This document shows positions 4,857 through 6,910 of a stretch of DNA of 6,910 nucleotides, piece by piece (the stretch's first letter is position 1; the number at the start of each line of letters is the position of its first letter). The DNA lies in assembly GCA_946055125.1 (NCBI GenBank), contig CAMGFF010000117.1, positions 1-6,910 of the forward strand, in the 5' to 3' direction. The DNA is from an uncultured Prevotellaceae bacterium. GTDB lineage: Bacteria; Bacteroidota; Bacteroidia; Bacteroidales; Muribaculaceae. The position numbers were made by a program, and so were the translations under genes. The notes beneath the pieces are model-generated. The model searched no databases. It worked only from the letters and a program-made list of their open reading frames with translations, and had not been told where the DNA came from.

Positions 4857-5336
4857 TTAGTTAATAGGAGAATTTTTCAGTTGCTGGCGAATGCGGTAGA
4901 GCCTCACCGACACATTCTTTGGAGATATTCCCACTATGGCTGCGATTTCGTCGTAGCTTATGTCTTCGAGCCAGAGAAGGACAATGGCGCGGTCGAGGGG
5001 CTGAAGCTGATTGATGCGTCGGTGCAGCAGGCGGGCCTGCTCGGTGTCGCGGCTTCGGTCGGTGAAGAGGTTGATGTCCATGGAGAGCTGCGCCTTGCGG
5101 TGGCGCTTCTTCTTCTTGTCGATTGTCACGCAGGTGTTGAGCGCCACGCGGTAGATCCACGTCTTGATGTCGCTGCGGCCGTCGAAGGAGTCGATGCCTT
5201 TCCACAGGCGTATGAGCACCTCCTGGAATAGGTCGGCAACTTCGTCCTCATCGCTTGAGAACATGTAGCACACCGTGTAGATAGTGCTTTTGTTCTGCTT
5301 GACCAGGGTGGCAAATTTTTGTTCGTTGCTGTTCAT
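4857..5336 (-). CDS. ECF-type RNA polymerase sigma-70 factor
   Basis: A 159-residue two-domain sigma factor of normal ECF length. Region 2 (about 7-75) contains DLFQEVLIRLWKGIDSF and the promoter-melting stretch IKTWIYRVALNTCV. Region 4 (about 104-153) contains the helix-turn-helix YDEIAAIVGISPKNVSVRLYRIRQQLK. The linker between them is basic (DKKKKRHRKAQ). It would direct core polymerase to a small regulon in the cytoplasm. The frame is open back to 5450, but the ATG at 5336 (MNSNEQKFATLV) is preferred because the extra 38 residues are unlike the family and would be read through the leader hairpin. It is the first gene of a two-gene operon with the membrane protein, and likely self-regulated, as many ECF operons are, though nothing in the sequence proves it. 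Confidence 0.92.
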   Translation of the reverse strand: MNSNEQKFATLVKQNKSTIYTVCYMFSSDEDEVADLFQEVLIRLWKGIDSFDGRSDIKTWIYRVALNTCVTIDKKKKRHRKAQLSMDINLFTDRSRDTEQARLLHRRINQLQPLDRAIVLLWLEDISYDEIAAIVGISPKNVSVRLYRIRQQLKNSPIN

Positions 5337-5407
5337 TGCGTTGCTTGAGTTGTTGTTTTTTGTTCGTTTGACTGAGAGGTGTGGCGATTTGCTACACAAA
5401 ATAGGAT

Positions 5408-5439
5408 AAAAAATAATCCCCGACATCACTGCCCGGGAT
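5408..5439 (-). terminator. terminator-like hairpin in the leader of the sigma operon (possible attenuator)
   Basis: On the minus strand ATCCC then GGCA pair with TGTC then GGGAT (plus 5435-5439, 5430-5433, 5422-5425 and 5416-5420) around a GTGA loop, with one G/G mismatch between the two blocks. It is followed by TTATTTTTT (plus 5415 down to 5408... read right to left, with TA inside). This is an intrinsic-terminator shape placed between the putative promoter at 5555-5562 and the sigma gene start at 5336, so some transcripts may end here. Confidence 0.5.
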
Positions 5440-5442
5440 CGC

Positions 5443-5511
5443 TTAATCAAATTAACCTTGTTAATACCATTAACATAAACCTAAAACTTAGATTGATTGT
5501 CGTCGCGACAA
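5443..5511 (-). promoter_or_regulatory. three short dyads, each with a 3-nt spacer, in the sigma operon leader
   Basis: Three perfect dyads lie in a row: TTAAT-caa-ATTAA (5443-5455), GTTAAT-acc-ATTAAC (5460-5474) and TTGTCG-tcg-CGACAA (5497-5511), in plus-strand letters. They can be read as operator half-sites or as RNA hairpins with triloops. Imperfect direct repeats also surround them: TAATACCAT at 5462-5470 and 5533-5541, and ACCTAAAACT at 5479-5488 against ACCTAAAAACT at 5523-5533. They occupy the untranslated leader upstream of the terminator-like hairpin. Confidence 0.5.
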
Positions 5512-5554
5512 CGTTTCCAGTTACCTAAAAACTAATACCATGAAAAAACTGATG

Positions 5555-5562
5555 CAAAGGTA
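5555..5562 (-). promoter_or_regulatory. probable -7 element for the sigma operon
   Basis: The minus strand reads TACCTTTG followed by CATC, a full match to TAnnTTTG. I find no TTTG at the normal -33 distance, so it may need an activator or be weaker than it looks. A start just downstream would give a leader of roughly 210 nt before the sigma factor ATG at 5336. Confidence 0.6.
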
Positions 5563-5799
5563 ATGGTTTTATGTTGTAGAACATAATTTTTGAATCAAAA
5601 AATGCTTGCAATTAAGAAGAATTAACAAATAATGTGGGTTCGACGAGGCAAAGAGGGGGAGGGAGAAAGCATGGCGAGAGGTATCAAAATATTGCTTGAG
5701 AGAGGCATTAGGGTGCAGGATGGAGGCAAATGATTGGTGAAAATGGGGTATTTAGTGTGAAAAATGAGAATTTGTTGCAAAAGATTGGTGCGAAATTGC
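5563..5799. other. divergent intergenic stretch between the sigma operon and the amidase gene
   Basis: About 240 bp between the two divergent promoters. It holds no recognisable gene. A 20-codon frame (MARGIKILLERG..., 5671-5733) with a purine-rich GGGGGAGGGAG upstream is present, but nothing supports it as a gene. No long repeat is visible. Confidence 0.5.
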
Positions 5800-5807
5800 T
5801 AAATTTG
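5800..5807 (+). promoter_or_regulatory. probable -7 element of the amidase promoter
   Basis: TAAATTTG followed by CA matches the TAnnTTTG consensus and is identical to the -7 of the L31 promoter. A TTG at 5775-5777 is 22 bp upstream, a little far for -33. Start of transcription near 5814 would leave a leader of about 30 nt before the ATG at 5844, and supports that start over the upstream ATG at 5730. Confidence 0.65.
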
Positions 5808-5843
5808 CAATTTGAAAAAAAGCGACTACCGGAAAAGGCACAT

Positions 5844-6908
5844 ATGAATCGGCACAAGGTGATGATATATGCGATTATTGCAGTGGTGGCTATGCTCATG
5901 GCGCAGCCGGCGGGGGCGTTCACGCTGGTGATAGATGCGGGGCATGGCGGGCGCGACAAGGGCGCGCCGGGGCTGCACAGCTATGAGAAGGACATCAACC
6001 TTGCCGTGGCCCTGGCTCTGGGCGAGATGGTGGAGCGCAACATTGAAGGCGTGAAGGTGGTGTATACGCGCGACCGCGACAAATATCTCACCTTGCAGGA
6101 GCGCTGCGATGTGGCCAACCACAAGAAGGGCGACCTCTTTGTGTCGATTCACACCAACTCGCTGGCTAAGACAGCCAAGAACCGGCGCACCATTCATGGC
6201 AGCGCGACCTACACGCTTGGCCTGCACCGCACCGAGGAGAACCTTGAGGTGGCAAAGCGCGAGAACTCGGTGATTTCGCTTGAGGACGACTACACGACCA
6301 CCTATCAGGGCTTTGACCCCGGGAGTACGGAGTCGTATATTATGTTTGAGCTAAGCCAGGACAAGCACCTTGAGCAGAGCGTTAACTTTGCCACGCTGGT
6401 GCAGCGGGAGTTTGTGGCTACGGCCGGCCGCGTCGACAATGGGGTGCGGCAGGCGGGATTCTTGGTGCTGGCACGCACGTCGATGCCGGCGGTGCTTGTG
6501 GAGCTTGATTTCATCTGCAATCCCAAGGAGGAGGATTTCCTCACTTCGAAGCAGGGGAGGCAGAAGATGGCTAAGGCACTCTACCGTGCATTTGCGAGCT
6601 ACTACGAGTCGCTGCCCGGCGTGAAGCAGCCTTCGCGGGTGGCAGAGCGCGGAGAAACGGTGACGACTGAGGGGGAAACCACCTATAAGGTTCAGTTTCT
6701 CACGAGCAGCAAGAAGCTGGGCGAGGGGGCAGCGGAGTTTAAGGGGCTTCGGGGCGTGGAGCGTTACCGCGACAAGGGGCTTTGGAAGTACACCTATGGC
6801 TCGGCAAAGAGCGAGAAAGAGGCTCTGAAGATACTGAAAAGCGAGGTGCTGCCGCGGTTTAAGCAGGCATTCATTGTGGCTTTCAGGGGTGGGGAGCGGA
6901 TTAGATAG
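5844..6908 (+). CDS. secreted N-acetylmuramoyl-L-alanine amidase with SPOR-like C-terminus
   Basis: A 354-residue protein starting with a signal peptide: MNRHK, a hydrophobic core IYAIIAVVAMLMA, and a probable cleavage site after QPAGA (residue 25). The Amidase_3 domain (about 27-255) cuts the bond between MurNAc and L-Ala of peptidoglycan in the periplasm. Zinc ligands are H34 in IDAGHGGRD, E48 in HSYEKD and H103 in FVSIHTNS; the catalytic Glu is E220 in AVLVELDF. The gap of about 116 residues between H103 and E220 is longer than in compact amidases, suggesting an inserted, possibly autoinhibitory, segment as in AmiB/AmiC-type enzymes. After a polar linker, residues about 281-350 (TYKVQFLTSS...LWKYTYGSAKSEKEALKIL) look like a degenerate SPOR domain, which binds denuded septal glycan. 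This suggests a daughter-cell separation role. The frame is open to an ATG at 5730, but 5844 gives the signal peptide and fits the promoter. Confidence 0.93.
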   Translation: MNRHKVMIYAIIAVVAMLMAQPAGAFTLVIDAGHGGRDKGAPGLHSYEKDINLAVALALGEMVERNIEGVKVVYTRDRDKYLTLQERCDVANHKKGDLFVSIHTNSLAKTAKNRRTIHGSATYTLGLHRTEENLEVAKRENSVISLEDDYTTTYQGFDPGSTESYIMFELSQDKHLEQSVNFATLVQREFVATAGRVDNGVRQAGFLVLARTSMPAVLVELDFICNPKEEDFLTSKQGRQKMAKALYRAFASYYESLPGVKQPSRVAERGETVTTEGETTYKVQFLTSSKKLGEGAAEFKGLRGVERYRDKGLWKYTYGSAKSEKEALKILKSEVLPRFKQAFIVAFRGGERIR

Positions 6909-6910
6909 TG

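Noticed and set aside
5540..5563. Tiny frame MKKLMQR that could be a leader peptide
   Set aside because: Seven codons on the plus strand overlying the minus-strand promoter element, with no downstream gene for it to control.

Overview
The window looks like chromosomal DNA from a member of the Bacteroidales, probably a gut lineage of moderate GC such as Bacteroidaceae or Muribaculaceae; the family is inference only. Five intergenic sites fit the Bacteroidetes -7 promoter element TAnnTTTG, two of them with a well-spaced TTTG at -33. Gene starts lack clear Shine-Dalgarno sequences. The gene types (zinc-free L31, single-chain carboxyltransferase with biotin carrier, Bacteroidetes-style Amidase_3) agree.

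Layout from left to right: a minus-strand tRNA-Val(UAC) with encoded CCA and its own promoter (12-165); a minus-strand CpsB/YwqE-type PHP-domain phosphatase (249-989); a divergent gap holding the pycB promoter and leader; the plus-strand gene for pyruvate carboxylase subunit B / oxaloacetate decarboxylase alpha (1272-3158), closed by a strong terminator; the plus-strand ribosomal protein L31 type B gene (3455-3709) with a well-formed promoter, a small leader hairpin and a 23-pair terminator; a repeat-dense, non-coding 440-bp stretch (3784-4223); a minus-strand operon of an ECF sigma factor (4857-5336) followed by a four-helix membrane protein of unknown function (4224-4841), preceded by a leader with stacked dyads and a terminator-like hairpin; and a plus-strand secreted N-acetylmuramoyl-L-alanine amidase with a C-terminal SPOR-like domain (5844-6908), whose stop lies two bases from the window end.

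Most genes are independent housekeeping units: translation (tRNA, L31), C3/C4 carboxylation chemistry (PycB/OadA), cell-wall cleavage (amidase) and possibly surface-polysaccharide tyrosine-phosphate control (CpsB-like). The only apparent multi-gene system is the sigma factor plus membrane protein, which may be a signalling pair in which the membrane protein restrains or senses for the sigma factor. The parts most worth a second look are that pair with its attenuator-like leader, the palindromic repeat cluster bounded by 16-bp near-identical direct repeats, the L31 leader hairpin, and a metal-ligand Asp-to-His change in the PHP phosphatase. I see no CRISPR array, insertion sequence, phage gene or clear defence system.
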